Shown here: piece by piece, positions 7,267 to 16,068 of the stretch
How positions within the stretch are numbered: the stretch's first letter is position 1
Layout of the letters: each line of letters begins with the position of its first letter
Assembly: GCA_947456955.1 (NCBI GenBank)
Contig: CANGTQ010000004.1
Span: 62,001 to 126,000, forward strand
DNA length: 64,000 nucleotides
DNA from: Flavobacteriaceae bacterium
GTDB lineage: Bacteria > Bacteroidota > Bacteroidia > Flavobacteriales > Flavobacteriaceae
Reading direction: 5' to 3'
Translations under genes and position numbers: made by a program
Notes under the pieces: model-generated
The model's database searches: none
Told to the model about the DNA's origin: nothing
The model's input: the letters and a program-made list of their open reading frames with translations, nothing else

Positions 7267-7686
7267 TTAATTTTTTGCATTGAATGCCAAAGCATACATT
7301 TTTATTTTTTTTACCATCGAAACCAAACCATTGGCTCGTGTGGGCGATAAGTGTTCTTTTAATCCAATTTTATCGATAAAATCGGTATTGGCTTCCAAAA
7401 TATCTGCTGCTTTTTGATTGGAAAAAGACCGAATCAAAATAGCGATAATTCCTTTTGTTAATATTGCATCGCTATCGGCAGTGAAAACTACTTTTTCTCC
7501 ATGTTGCTCTGCATGAACCCATACTTTTGACTGACAGCCTTTGATAATGTTATCTTCGGTTTTGAATTGTTCATCAATCAACGGCAATGATTTTCCTAAA
7601 TCGATAATGTATTCATAGCGTTGCATCCAATCTTCAAACATTGAAAACTCGTCAACGATTTCGTCTTGTATTTCTTGTATTGTCAT
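7267..7686 (-). CDS. sufE: Cysteine desulfuration protein SufE
   Basis: A 139-residue SufE-family protein. The persulfide-accepting cysteine is Cys51 in IKGCQSKVW. SufE takes sulfur from SufS and passes it to the SufBCD scaffold in the cytosol. Its start overlaps the stop of the upstream lipoprotein gene by four bases (ATGA), so the two are translationally coupled. The following sufT gene is separated by the GxxExxY element. Motif and context make this call firm. Confidence 0.95.
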   Translation of the reverse strand: MTIQEIQDEIVDEFSMFEDWMQRYEYIIDLGKSLPLIDEQFKTEDNIIKGCQSKVWVHAEQHGEKVVFTADSDAILTKGIIAILIRSFSNQKAADILEANTDFIDKIGLKEHLSPTRANGLVSMVKKIKMYALAFNAKN

Positions 7687-8120
7687 TCTTTTTCTTTAGC
7701 TAATGAAACTATTTTGTTGACTAATTTTTCGATTTCGGCTGGCGGAAATTCGTGATCAAAGTCGGTTGTTTCATAGTTTTTATCCTGATAACGTACTTTT
7801 AAATTGGCAATTGCAGCGCCATCATAAAATCTTTTTTGAGTTGGGTCTTTTAAAGTTGGTACTTTTTCCAAATCAATCTTTTGAAAGTAACTAATAATTT
7901 CTTTCCAGTCTTTATCAGAAATGGCTATTTCTTCCGGAAATTTTTCTCCAGTTCTATCTCTTGAAATAGTAGCTTTTTGATTGATAACAACAATTTTTTT
8001 GAAAAACCCGCGAGACGATGCTGTATATTGCAATGTGGAGTTGGCAATGTCTTTTTGGGCTTGATTGCTACAACTTTTCACAAGGAAAACGGACAGTAAA
8101 ATTATGGTAATTGCTTTCAT
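7683..8120 (-). CDS. Hypothetical lipoprotein in the suf cluster
   Basis: A 145-residue secreted protein with a short signal peptide and probable lipobox LVKSCSN (cysteine near residue 17). The mature part has a FPEEIAISDKDWKEIISYFQKIDL block and resembles small beta-rich lipoproteins of flavobacteria that I cannot name. It sits between sufS and sufE and overlaps the sufE start by four bases, so it is co-translated with iron-sulfur genes although the product is predicted outside the cytoplasm. No catalytic motif is apparent. Confidence 0.78.
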   Translation of the reverse strand: MKAITIILLSVFLVKSCSNQAQKDIANSTLQYTASSRGFFKKIVVINQKATISRDRTGEKFPEEIAISDKDWKEIISYFQKIDLEKVPTLKDPTQKRFYDGAAIANLKVRYQDKNYETTDFDHEFPPAEIEKLVNKIVSLAKEKE

Positions 8121-8130
8121 ATTTTATGTT

Positions 8131-9351
8131 TTAAGATAACATCATTTGTGCTTTTTTCAATGCTTCAATCATCAAATCTATTTCTTCTTTGGTATTGTAA
8201 AAAGCGAAGCTTGCTCTAATTGTTCCAGGTATTTTATAAAAATCCATAATTGGTTGAGCACAATGATGTCCGGTTCGGACAGCAATGCCCATTTTATCGA
8301 TAATCGTGCCAACGTCATAAGGATGAATCCCTTTAAGATTAAACGAAATTACGGATGCTTTTCTGTTCAACTCTTTTGGGCCATAAATTTCAACCCCTTC
8401 TATTTCTAATACTCTTTTTGTTCCATATTCCAACAACACTTTTTCATAAGCGGCAATATTATCAAAACCAACTTCATTCATATAATCAATAGAAGTTCCA
8501 AAGGCAATTCCACCACAAATATTTGGCGTTCCTGCTTCAAACTTATGAGGCAAGTCGGCATAGGTTGTTTTTTCAAAAGTAACCGTTGCAATCATTTCTC
8601 CTCCGCCTTTGTATGGTGGTAATTTTCTTAGCCATTCTTCTTTTCCGTACAACATTCCAACGCCGGTTGGACCACACATTTTGTGAGCCGAAGTTACATA
8701 AAAATCTACATCTAATGTCTGAACATCTGGTTTTAGGTGCGGACAAGCTTGTGCGCCATCAATCAAAACGGCAGCGCCTACTTGATGTGCTTTTTCGATT
8801 ATAAATTCTATTGGATTGATTGTGCCCAAACCATTTGAAATGTGATTACAAACTACTAATTTAGTTTTATCCGAAAGCAATTTCTCGTATTCTTCCATCA
8901 ACAATTCGCCATCATAATTCATTGGAATAACTAATAACTTTGCTCCTTTGTGTTCGCATAGCATTTGCCAAGGCACAATATTGCTGTGATGTTCTAATGC
9001 GGAAACAATAATTTCGTCATCTTTTTTTAGAAGGGATGCAAAACCATTGGCAACCAAATTGATACTTTCAGTTGTGCCCGAAGTAAAGATGATTTCGTAA
9101 TTGTGTTTGGCATTAAAATGTTGTTGAATTTTAATTCGAGCTTGTTCGTAAGCATCCGTTGCTAGTTGACTCAACGTATGAACGCCTCGATGAATGTTCG
9201 CGTTGTAGCGTGAATAGTAATCTACAATAGCATCAATAACAACTTGCGGTTTTTGCGAAGTCGCACCATTATCAAAATAGACGAGTGGTTTTCCGTTTAC
9301 CTTTTGATTGAGTATCGGGAAATCGGCTCTGATTTTTTGGATGTCTAACAT
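8131..9351 (-). CDS. sufS: Cysteine desulfurase SufS
   Basis: A 406-residue class V aminotransferase-fold PLP enzyme that strips sulfur from cysteine for iron-sulfur assembly. The Schiff-base lysine is Lys224 in SAHKMCGPTG; the persulfide cysteine is Cys364 in RTGHHCAQP, the short-loop form typical of group II desulfurases. Length is normal. It heads the sufS-lipoprotein-sufE run on the minus strand, with a -7 promoter element just upstream (9378-9385). It is separated from sufD by a divergent serine-hydrolase gene, so the SUF genes form two transcription units. Confidence 0.97.
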   Translation of the reverse strand: MLDIQKIRADFPILNQKVNGKPLVYFDNGATSQKPQVVIDAIVDYYSRYNANIHRGVHTLSQLATDAYEQARIKIQQHFNAKHNYEIIFTSGTTESINLVANGFASLLKKDDEIIVSALEHHSNIVPWQMLCEHKGAKLLVIPMNYDGELLMEEYEKLLSDKTKLVVCNHISNGLGTINPIEFIIEKAHQVGAAVLIDGAQACPHLKPDVQTLDVDFYVTSAHKMCGPTGVGMLYGKEEWLRKLPPYKGGGEMIATVTFEKTTYADLPHKFEAGTPNICGGIAFGTSIDYMNEVGFDNIAAYEKVLLEYGTKRVLEIEGVEIYGPKELNRKASVISFNLKGIHPYDVGTIIDKMGIAVRTGHHCAQPIMDFYKIPGTIRASFAFYNTKEEIDLMIEALKKAQMMLS

Positions 9352-9377
9352 TGGTTTATTTAGAAAAATTCTAAATA

Positions 9378-9385
9378 CAAAAGTA
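9378..9385 (-). promoter_or_regulatory. -7 promoter element (TACTTTTG) of sufS
   Basis: On the minus strand this reads TACTTTTG, a match to TAnnTTTG, 26 nt before the sufS start. It supports separate transcription of the sufS-sufE unit. No clear -33 TTG at the standard distance was identified. Confidence 0.5.
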
Positions 9386-9437
9386 GCTAAAATGGAATTG
9401 TTATTTGCTAAACAAATATTAATATTTTGTGTTTATT

Positions 9438-9497
9438 AACCATATAAGGCATGTAAGAAAATAGAAGCTCAAATGAACTTAAATGACTTATATGGTT
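9438..9497. repeat. Empty AACCATATAAG inverted repeat
   Basis: Left arm 9438-9457 (AACCATATAAGGCATGTAAG) and right arm 9478-9497 (reverse complement AACCATATAAGTCATTTAAG) agree at 18 of 20 bases and enclose 20 nt. The arms match those around the GxxExxY gene 2.2 kb away, so this is the gene-free version of that element. It lies in the divergent gap between sufS and the serine hydrolase. Confidence 0.85.
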
Positions 9498-9530
9498 CAA
9501 ATTTTATAAATTGCTTGAAAATTAATTTTT

Positions 9531-10892
9531 ATGAAAAAATTTCTGAAAATCTTTGCGGTTGTATTGCTAATTGCTTTGGTTTATTTGCGTATTGAAATCT
9601 ATCCGCAACTCGATTTGATTTCGGGGTTTTCAGCCAAAAGTGTGGCATCTGGACACTTTATTGATAATCGATCACTAGAAACCATTCAGCAAGGCGACAA
9701 TGATATTGATAAAATAGATTGGGCAACTAATAAATTGGATGACAAACAAAAATTTGTAACGTCAAGTGTTTATGGGTTAAAAACACGCAAAGCGATTTAC
9801 CGCGAAGGATTGGGAGCAACATTAATCAATGATGATTATGATGCTACAAAACCATATAATGTTCCGAAAAGAAATTTTATTAAAAATAATCTGCCATTTC
9901 CTTATGGAGAAAAAGAACCAAAAGCCTGCCTGCCAAATGGCATGGATACTGTTTTTGCGAACATTGATTATGCTAAACTAACTACAGCTATTGAAAATGC
10001 TTTTGATAAAAAAGGCGAAAAAGACAAACGCACTCGTTCGGTTATCGTAATTTATAAAGATAAAATCATCGCCGAAAAATACGCTGATGGTTTTGATAAA
10101 AACTCAAAACTTTTAGGTTGGTCGATGACCAAAAGTATAACTGCGACGTATTTTGGCATTCTTCAAAAACAGGGCAAAATTGATATTATGAAACCTGCGC
10201 CAATAGCAGAATGGGCAACTGATGAACGTTCAAAAATAACCCTTAATGATTTGTTACACATGAATTCGGGTTTAGAATGGGAAGAAAATTATGGTAAAAT
10301 ATCCGATGTGACTAAAATGCTTTTTATTGCTGAAGACATGACTAAATCCCAAATTGTTAAACCTTTTGTTGGAAAGCCAAACAACACTTGGAATTATTCT
10401 TCAGGAACAACTAATTTGTTGAGTGGCATTTTGCGAAAACAATTCAAAACGCATCAAGAGTATTTAGATTTTTGGTATTCAGCTTTAATTGATAAAATAG
10501 GAATGAATTCTATGATTGTTGAATCCGATATGGCTGGCAATTTTGTGGGATCATCTTATAGCTGGGCAACTACGAGAGATTGGGCGAAATTTGGATTGCT
10601 TTATTTACACAAAGGCAATTGGAATGGCGAACAACTTTTTAATCCGAGTTGGGCGAAATATGTTTCCACGCCTACGAATGGTTCTAATGGAAAATATGGC
10701 GCACATTTTTGGCTCAATGCTAATGGAGATTTTCCTGATTTGCCAAGAGATTTTTACCGTTGTAGTGGCTATCAAGGACAAATGGTAGCGATTTTCCCTA
10801 GTCAAGATATGGTTGTAGTTCGAATGGGGTTAAGTGAAGAATTTGATTTTAATGGGTTTTTGAGTGATGTGATTAGGAGCTTGAAGAAGTAA
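9531..10892 (+). CDS. Beta-lactamase-family serine hydrolase
   Basis: A 453-residue membrane-anchored or secreted protein with one N-terminal hydrophobic segment (residues 3-20). It has the class C beta-lactamase/DD-peptidase motifs: SMTK at 198-201 (nucleophile Ser198, Lys201) and YSS at 289-291. A C-terminal SGYQGQMV segment probably stands in for the third motif. Such proteins are peptidases or esterases acting on cell-wall or small-ester substrates; true beta-lactamase activity is not implied. It is inserted in opposite orientation between sufD and sufS, splitting the SUF cluster, next to an empty AACCATATAAG repeat. Confidence 0.88.
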   Translation: MKKFLKIFAVVLLIALVYLRIEIYPQLDLISGFSAKSVASGHFIDNRSLETIQQGDNDIDKIDWATNKLDDKQKFVTSSVYGLKTRKAIYREGLGATLINDDYDATKPYNVPKRNFIKNNLPFPYGEKEPKACLPNGMDTVFANIDYAKLTTAIENAFDKKGEKDKRTRSVIVIYKDKIIAEKYADGFDKNSKLLGWSMTKSITATYFGILQKQGKIDIMKPAPIAEWATDERSKITLNDLLHMNSGLEWEENYGKISDVTKMLFIAEDMTKSQIVKPFVGKPNNTWNYSSGTTNLLSGILRKQFKTHQEYLDFWYSALIDKIGMNSMIVESDMAGNFVGSSYSWATTRDWAKFGLLYLHKGNWNGEQLFNPSWAKYVSTPTNGSNGKYGAHFWLNANGDFPDLPRDFYRCSGYQGQMVAIFPSQDMVVVRMGLSEEFDFNGFLSDVIRSLKK

Positions 10893-10894
10893 AA

Positions 10895-10916
10895 AAGGCT
10901 GCCTTTCGACAACCTT
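10895..10916 (+). terminator. Weak hairpin after the serine hydrolase
   Basis: A short imperfect hairpin (AAGG paired with CCTT, plus TG with CA across a C-A mismatch) follows the stop codon directly and is followed by ACTTTTAT. It sits between convergent genes and could end transcription from the plus strand; it is weak. Confidence 0.35.
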
Positions 10917-10920
10917 ACTT

Positions 10921-12237
10921 TTATAAATCAAACCCCAAATTCACGCCCAATTTAGTAGCGATGATTTTGGTTATTCGTTTTTTGAGTTCGGGTATTTTAA
11001 TACTTTCTATCACTTCGTTGGAGAAGGCGTACATAAGTAATGCCTTGGCTTCTTTCTTTGGAATGCCTCGTTGTTGCATGTAAAACATTGCATTTTCATC
11101 TAATTGTCCAATCGTACAACCGTGGGAACATTTCACATCGTCTGCAAAGATTTCCAATTGTGGTTTTGCGTTTATGGTTGCTTTATCACCTAACAAAATG
11201 TTATTGTTTTGCTGAAAAGCATCTGTTTTTTGTGCTTCTTTTTCCACAAAAATCTTTCCGTTGAAAACTCCGGTTGAGCTTCCTGCCAAAATGGTTTTGT
11301 AGTTCTGATGACTTTCACAATTAGGTGTGGCATGATTTACTAAAGTATAATGATCTACATGTTGCTTATCACCAATAATAGTAATCCCTTTTAAAGTCGA
11401 ATCAATTCTTTCGCCAAAATGGTAAAAATTCAAATTGTTTCTTGTAATATTTCCACCAAAAGAAAAGGTATGAACCGAAACATGACTTTCTTGCTTTTGA
11501 GAAATATAAGTGTTGTCAATCAGATTAGCCGATTGCAAATCATTCTGGATTTTATAGTAATCGATGATCGCTCTTTTTTGTGCAAAAATCTCAGTAACCG
11601 AATTCGTCAGCACCGGGTTTTCATTTAACGATTGATGTCTTTCGATGATTTGAACATGCGCGTTTTCGCCAACAATGACTAAGTTTCTTGGTTGTAACAT
11701 CAAAGCACTTTCAACTCCGGTAGAGAAATAAATGATTTCAATTGGCTTCTCAACCACTTTACTTTTCGGAATGTTGATATACGCTCCTTCATTTGCGAAA
11801 GCCGTATTCAATGCCGTTAACGTTTCGTCTTTGCTGGCAATTTTATTAAAATATTCATCAATTGCTATTTTGTATTTTGGTTTGTTCAATGCCGAAGACA
11901 TCAGACAAACATCTAATCCTTCGTGAGTTGTTGCTGACAAAAAGGAAGAGAATTTTCCATCTACAAAAATGACTTTGTGTGTCTCGATTTCGTGCAGGAA
12001 ATATTTTTTTACAGCTGCAAATTCGACAGTATTTTCGTGTTTTGGAAACACTGAAAAATCATTTTTAAGAATCGCATTTAGTGATGTATACTTCCAGGCT
12101 TCCTCTTTTTTGGTTGGGAAACCTTTATTTTCAAAGTTTTTTATAGCCGAAGTTCGAACATCGTGCAACTCATTGTGCACATCGATGCTTTCTTCGAACG
12201 CCATAAAAGACGAGATTAATTTATCTTTTAGTTCCAT
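10921..12237 (-). CDS. sufD: Fe-S cluster assembly protein SufD
   Basis: A 438-residue SufD, the SufB-related partner in the SufBC2D scaffold that builds iron-sulfur clusters in the cytosol. It has the N-terminal helical part with KKEEAWKYTSL near residues 39-49, the beta-helix core, and the C-terminal conserved DDVKCSHGCTIGQLDENAMFYMQQRGI region near 360-390. It is the last gene of the sufA-B-C-D run, preceded by a CAGTCG-word repeat filling the gap to sufC. Identification is firm. Confidence 0.96.
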   Translation of the reverse strand: MELKDKLISSFMAFEESIDVHNELHDVRTSAIKNFENKGFPTKKEEAWKYTSLNAILKNDFSVFPKHENTVEFAAVKKYFLHEIETHKVIFVDGKFSSFLSATTHEGLDVCLMSSALNKPKYKIAIDEYFNKIASKDETLTALNTAFANEGAYINIPKSKVVEKPIEIIYFSTGVESALMLQPRNLVIVGENAHVQIIERHQSLNENPVLTNSVTEIFAQKRAIIDYYKIQNDLQSANLIDNTYISQKQESHVSVHTFSFGGNITRNNLNFYHFGERIDSTLKGITIIGDKQHVDHYTLVNHATPNCESHQNYKTILAGSSTGVFNGKIFVEKEAQKTDAFQQNNNILLGDKATINAKPQLEIFADDVKCSHGCTIGQLDENAMFYMQQRGIPKKEAKALLMYAFSNEVIESIKIPELKKRITKIIATKLGVNLGFDL

Positions 12238-12243
12238 AATTTT

Positions 12244-12314
12244 AGTTTGCAGTCGCAGTTTGCAGTCGCAGTCAATACAGTAAATACTGATAACTAAGAC
12301 TGAGACTGAATACT
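12244..12314. repeat. Empty CAGTCG-word inverted repeat (copy 3)
   Basis: Left arm 12244-12273 is five 6-nt words of the CAGTCG/CAGTTT type. Right arm 12293-12314 reads as the inverted series GACTGAGACTGAATACT and overlaps the sufC stop codon. An inner ATACAGTAAATACTG hairpin is also present. Same family as 3332-3393 and 6396-6453. Confidence 0.82.
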
Positions 12315-13062
12315 ATTGCACTTCCGCTTTAATCCAGTCGTATCCTTTTTCCTCTAATTCATAAGCCAGTTCTTTTCCGCCTGATTTCACGATTTTCCCA
12401 TCCATCAAAACATGAACGAAATCCGGAATGATATAATCCAATAAACGTTGGTAGTGTGTGATTACAAGAACTGCATTGTCTTTGCTTTTTAGTTTGTTGA
12501 CACCATTGGCCACAATTCGCAACGCATCGATATCTAAACCAGAATCCGTTTCGTCAAGAATGGCTAATTTTGGTTCTAACATCGCCATTTGGAAAATTTC
12601 ATTACGTTTCTTTTCTCCACCAGAAAAACCTTCGTTTAACGAACGTGACAAAAACTTTCTGTCGATTTCTAATAATTCTGATTTTTCACGGATTAGTTTG
12701 AGCATTTCATTCGCCGGCATTTCCTCTTTACCGTTGGCTTTACGACTTTCATTGATAGCTGTTTTCATAAAGTTCGTTACCGAAACTCCCGGAATTTCTA
12801 CCGGATATTGAAAAGAAAGAAAAACGCCTTTGTGTGCTCTTTCTTCGGGAGCTAATTCTGAAATATCTTCGCCTTCTAAAAGGATTTCACCTTCCAAAAC
12901 TTCGTACTTTTCATTTCCGGCAATAATAGAAGCCAAGGTGCTTTTTCCGGCACCATTTGGACCCATGATTGCGTGAACTTCACCGGCATTAACAACGAGG
13001 TTAATTCCTCTTAATATTTCTTTATCTTCAACACTTGCATGTAGATTGCTAATTTTTAACAT
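12313..13062 (-). CDS. sufC: Fe-S cluster assembly ATPase SufC
   Basis: A 249-residue ABC-type ATPase of the SufBC2D complex. It shows Walker A GPNGAGKST (residues 34-42), the LSxGE-type signature as NEGFSGGEKKRNEIFQ, Walker B LAILDETDSGLD, and the switch histidine in VITHYQ. It provides ATP-driven conformational change to the soluble scaffold and is not a transporter subunit. The stop codon overlaps the right arm of a CAGTCG-word repeat. The gap to sufB contains a half-element of AACCATTAAG words. Identification is certain. Confidence 0.97.
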   Translation of the reverse strand: MLKISNLHASVEDKEILRGINLVVNAGEVHAIMGPNGAGKSTLASIIAGNEKYEVLEGEILLEGEDISELAPEERAHKGVFLSFQYPVEIPGVSVTNFMKTAINESRKANGKEEMPANEMLKLIREKSELLEIDRKFLSRSLNEGFSGGEKKRNEIFQMAMLEPKLAILDETDSGLDIDALRIVANGVNKLKSKDNAVLVITHYQRLLDYIIPDFVHVLMDGKIVKSGGKELAYELEEKGYDWIKAEVQ

Positions 13063-13080
13063 TTTATTCTTTTATTTTTA

Positions 13081-13108
13081 AACCATTAAGGTATTAAGAT
13101 TCATTAAG
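13081..13108. repeat. Half-element of AACCATTAAG words
   Basis: Three degenerate copies of an ATTAAG-ended word occur in a row (AACCATTAAG, GTATTAAG, ATTCATTAAG) with no inverted partner. It fills the sufB-sufC gap, starting 3 nt after the sufB stop codon. The word is close to, but not the same as, the AACCATATAAG arms elsewhere. Confidence 0.55.
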
Positions 13109-13111
13109 TTT

Positions 13112-14560
13112 TTATCCAACACTTCCTTCTAGCGAAATTTCTAATAATTTTTGCGCTTCGACAGCAAATTCCATCGGAAGCTTATTCAGTACATCTTTAC
13201 TAAAACCGTTTACGATAAGTGCAATCGCTTTTTCGGTTGGAATTCCACGCTGATTGCAATAAAAAACCTGGTCTTCGCCAATTTTGGATGTCGTTGCTTC
13301 GTGTTCAATTATAGCAGATGAATTTTTACTTTCGATATACGGAAACGTATGTGCTCCACAATTATTTCCCATTAACAAGGAATCACATTGCGAGAAGTTA
13401 CGAGCATTATCAGCTCTGGCGCTTATCTGAACCAAACCTCGGTAGCTATTTTGTGATTTCCCTGCAGAAATTCCTTTTGAAATGATTGTTGATTTGGTGT
13501 TTTTACCCAAGTGAATCATCTTGGTTCCTGTGTCGGCCTGTTGGAAATTATTAGTAACCGCAATCGAGTAAAATTCTCCTATTGAATTATCGCCTTTTAA
13601 AATAACCGAAGGATATTTCCAAGTAATGGCTGAACCAGTTTCTACTTGTGTCCAGGATATTTTTGCGCTTTTCTCACACAAACCTCTTTTGGTTACGAAA
13701 TTGAAAACGCCGCCTTTTCCTTCTTTGTTCCCTGGATACCAGTTTTGAACGGTAGAATATTTTATTTCAGCGTTGTCTAAAGCGATAAGCTCGACAACTG
13801 CTGCATGCAATTGATTTTCATCACGACTTGGAGCGGTACAACCCTCAAGATACGAAACATAACTACCTTCATCAGCAATTAAAAGTGTTCTTTCAAATTG
13901 ACCGGTTCCGGCTTGATTGATACGGAAATACGTTGATAATTCCATTGGGCATCGAACACCTTTTGGAATGTAACAGAAAGAACCATCAGAGAAAACTGCG
14001 GAATTTAAAGCGGCATAAAAATTATCTTTTTGAGGCACAACCGTTCCTAAATGTTTTCTGACTAATTCAGGATGCTCTTTAATTGCCTCAGATATGGAGC
14101 AGAAAATAATTCCTTTTTCGTTTAGCGTTTTCTTGAATGTTGTGGCCACAGAAACCGAGTCAACTACAATATCCATTGCGATATTGTTCATCTTTTTCTG
14201 TTCGTCTAATGAGATTCCTAACTTTTTATACATTTCTAAAAGTTCCGGATCGACATCTTCTAGGGTTTTGTTTGGATCAACCTTTTTTGGCGCCGAATAA
14301 TAAGATATTGCCTGAAAATCTGGTTTTTCATAATGAACATTAGCCCAATTTGGTTCAACCATTTCCTGCCATGCTCGGAAGGCTTCTATTCTCCAATCCG
14401 TCATCCATTGTGGCTCTTCTTTTTTCAAAGAAATGGCTCTAACTATATCTTCATTAAGGCCAATAGGAAATGTATCCGATTCAATATCGGTATAAAATCC
14501 ATATTCATATTCTTTACTTTCGAGTTCAACTTTTAAATCGTCCTCTGTATATTTTGCCAT
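13112..14560 (-). CDS. sufB: Fe-S cluster assembly protein SufB
   Basis: A 482-residue SufB, the scaffold subunit on which clusters are assembled. The conserved [24 protein letters not shown] block (near 266-289) and the C-terminal [25 protein letters not shown] region with the ligand cysteine are present. Length matches the family. It is second in the sufA-B-C-D minus-strand run. The gap to sufA holds an AAAGTC-word repeat. Identification is certain. Confidence 0.97.
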   Translation of the reverse strand: MAKYTEDDLKVELESKEYEYGFYTDIESDTFPIGLNEDIVRAISLKKEEPQWMTDWRIEAFRAWQEMVEPNWANVHYEKPDFQAISYYSAPKKVDPNKTLEDVDPELLEMYKKLGISLDEQKKMNNIAMDIVVDSVSVATTFKKTLNEKGIIFCSISEAIKEHPELVRKHLGTVVPQKDNFYAALNSAVFSDGSFCYIPKGVRCPMELSTYFRINQAGTGQFERTLLIADEGSYVSYLEGCTAPSRDENQLHAAVVELIALDNAEIKYSTVQNWYPGNKEGKGGVFNFVTKRGLCEKSAKISWTQVETGSAITWKYPSVILKGDNSIGEFYSIAVTNNFQQADTGTKMIHLGKNTKSTIISKGISAGKSQNSYRGLVQISARADNARNFSQCDSLLMGNNCGAHTFPYIESKNSSAIIEHEATTSKIGEDQVFYCNQRGIPTEKAIALIVNGFSKDVLNKLPMEFAVEAQKLLEISLEGSVG

Positions 14561-14568
14561 TTGTTTTT

Positions 14569-14643
14569 AGTCTTAAAGTTTAAAAGTCAAAGGTTGGAAA
14601 GTCAATTTTAGTCTTTCGACTTTATGACTTTCGACATTCGACT
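14569..14643. repeat. AAAGTC-word imperfect inverted repeat
   Basis: Left arm 14569-14603 repeats AAAGT/AAAGTC words at about 9-nt spacing. Right arm 14611-14643 carries the inverted words (GACTTT, GACTTTC, GACATTCGACT). Arm agreement is weaker than in other elements (about 16 of 26). The right end overlaps the sufA stop codon, and the left end is 8 nt before the sufB start. Confidence 0.6.
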
Positions 14644-14971
14644 ATAATGAAAATGATTCTCCACATCCACAAGTTCTGGATGCATTTGGATTATTGAATA
14701 CAAATCCTTTTCCGTTTAATCCACCTGAGAACTCTAGAATAGTTCCTGCCAAATAAAGGAATGATTTTTTCTCTACGGCGATTTTTACGTGATTATCTTC
14801 AAAAACTTTGTCGTTTTCACCTAGTTCTTTATCAAATTTAAGTTCATACGACAAACCTGAGCAACCGCCACTTTTTACGCCCACGCGAACATAATCTTTG
14901 GCGGCATCAAAACCGTCTTCCTGCATCATCGAAACGATTTTTTTACTAGCGTCATCAGATACTTTTATCAT
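14642..14971 (-). CDS. sufA: HesB/IscA/SufA-type A-type carrier
   Basis: A 109-residue A-type iron-sulfur carrier. The three conserved cysteines are Cys37 (GGCSGL), Cys101 and Cys103 (TCGCGESF). It receives clusters from the SufBCD scaffold and delivers them to apo-proteins. It is the promoter-proximal gene of the sufA-B-C-D unit, with a -7 element at 15003-15010. Length and motif are canonical; whether it is called SufA or IscA-like is a naming choice based on context. Confidence 0.93.
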   Translation of the reverse strand: MIKVSDDASKKIVSMMQEDGFDAAKDYVRVGVKSGGCSGLSYELKFDKELGENDKVFEDNHVKIAVEKKSFLYLAGTILEFSGGLNGKGFVFNNPNASRTCGCGESFSL

Positions 14972-15002
14972 TTTGCTATTTTGATTTTGTCTAAATTAAG
15001 CG

Positions 15003-15010
15003 CAAAGTTA
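15003..15010 (-). promoter_or_regulatory. -7 promoter element (TAACTTTG) of the suf operon
   Basis: Reads TAACTTTG on the minus strand, matching TAnnTTTG, 31 nt before the sufA start. It is the likely start of the sufABCD transcript. No operator for an iron-sulfur regulator was recognised. Confidence 0.5.
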
Positions 15011-15090
15011 CTACAATTATCCTTTTTTCCCATTATCTATAACATTTTTATAACGAATTTAGATATAGAAAAAAATGATTTTTAATTCTA

Positions 15091-15098
15091 TAAATTTG
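15091..15098 (+). promoter_or_regulatory. -7 promoter element (TAAATTTG)
   Basis: TAAATTTG matches TAnnTTTG and ends 15 nt before the ATG of the metallo-hydrolase gene, implying a very short leader. Confidence 0.5.
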
Positions 15099-15113
15099 TG
15101 AAAAGATTTAGAT

Positions 15114-16004
15114 ATGAAAATATATCCTATAGAAGCCGGAAATTTTAAGCTTGATGGTGGTGCTATGTTTGGCGTGGTTCCAAAAACTATTTGGAATAAA
15201 ACCAATCCAGCTGACGAAAATAATTTGATTGATATTGCCGCAAGATGCATGCTAATTGAAGACGGCAATCGATTAATTTTAATTGATACTGGAATGGGAA
15301 ATAAGCAATCGGAAAAATTCTTTGGTTATTATTCATTATGGGGAAATCATTCTTTAGATAAATCCTTGGCAAAATATGGTTTTCATAGTGATGATGTTAC
15401 CGATGTTTTTATGACGCATTTACATTTTGACCATTGTGGCGGAAGTGTCAATTGGAATGCAACCAAAACTGGTTACGAAGTGGCTTTCAAAAATGCCAAA
15501 TTCTGGACCAATGACAATCATTGGGAATGGGCAATCAAACCTAATGCTCGCGAAAAAGCATCTTTCCTTTCGGAAAATATTTTACCTATACTAGAAAGCG
15601 GTCAACTGAATTTTATCAAAAGACCTGAAAACGATTTTGGACACGAGGACGAAGGACGAACTGGCGTAGCAATTTCAGACGAATTGGGTTTCGGAATCTT
15701 TTACGTAAATGGTCACACCGAAAAAATGATGTTGCCACATATTGAATACCGAGATAAAACGATCGTTTTTTGTGCGGATTTGATTCCAACAGCAGGTCAC
15801 TTACCAATACCATATGTAATGGGTTATGACACCCGACCACTTTTGACATTGCCAGAAAAAACTAAGTTTCTTAATGCAGCTGTAGAAAAAAATTATTATT
15901 TATGGTTAGAACACGATGCTCACAATCAAATAATCACCGTTGAAAACACCGAAAAAGGCGTTAGAATTAAAGAGGTTTTCAACTGTGAAGATATCTTAAC
16001 ATAG
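15114..16004 (+). CDS. MBL-fold metallo-hydrolase
   Basis: A 296-residue metallo-beta-lactamase-fold hydrolase with THLHFDH (His102, His104, Asp106, His107), a downstream metal histidine in NGHTEKM, an aspartate in FCADLIPTAGH, and a late histidine in LEHDAHN. No signal peptide is present, so it is cytoplasmic. The overall sequence resembles lactonase/hydrolase-type members more than glyoxalase II or RNase Z. Substrate unknown. It is divergent from the suf operon and appears monocistronic. Confidence 0.88.
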   Translation: MKIYPIEAGNFKLDGGAMFGVVPKTIWNKTNPADENNLIDIAARCMLIEDGNRLILIDTGMGNKQSEKFFGYYSLWGNHSLDKSLAKYGFHSDDVTDVFMTHLHFDHCGGSVNWNATKTGYEVAFKNAKFWTNDNHWEWAIKPNAREKASFLSENILPILESGQLNFIKRPENDFGHEDEGRTGVAISDELGFGIFYVNGHTEKMMLPHIEYRDKTIVFCADLIPTAGHLPIPYVMGYDTRPLLTLPEKTKFLNAAVEKNYYLWLEHDAHNQIITVENTEKGVRIKEVFNCEDILT

Positions 16005-16068
16005 TGTTAATCCTTTATATAACTATAAAAAACATTTTATTTTTACACCAATTCCTTAAATTTAAAAA

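Noticed and set aside
9531..10892. Antibiotic-resistance beta-lactamase
   Set aside because: SMTK and YSS are shared by many esterases and peptidases, and the protein lacks features that would specify beta-lactam hydrolysis.
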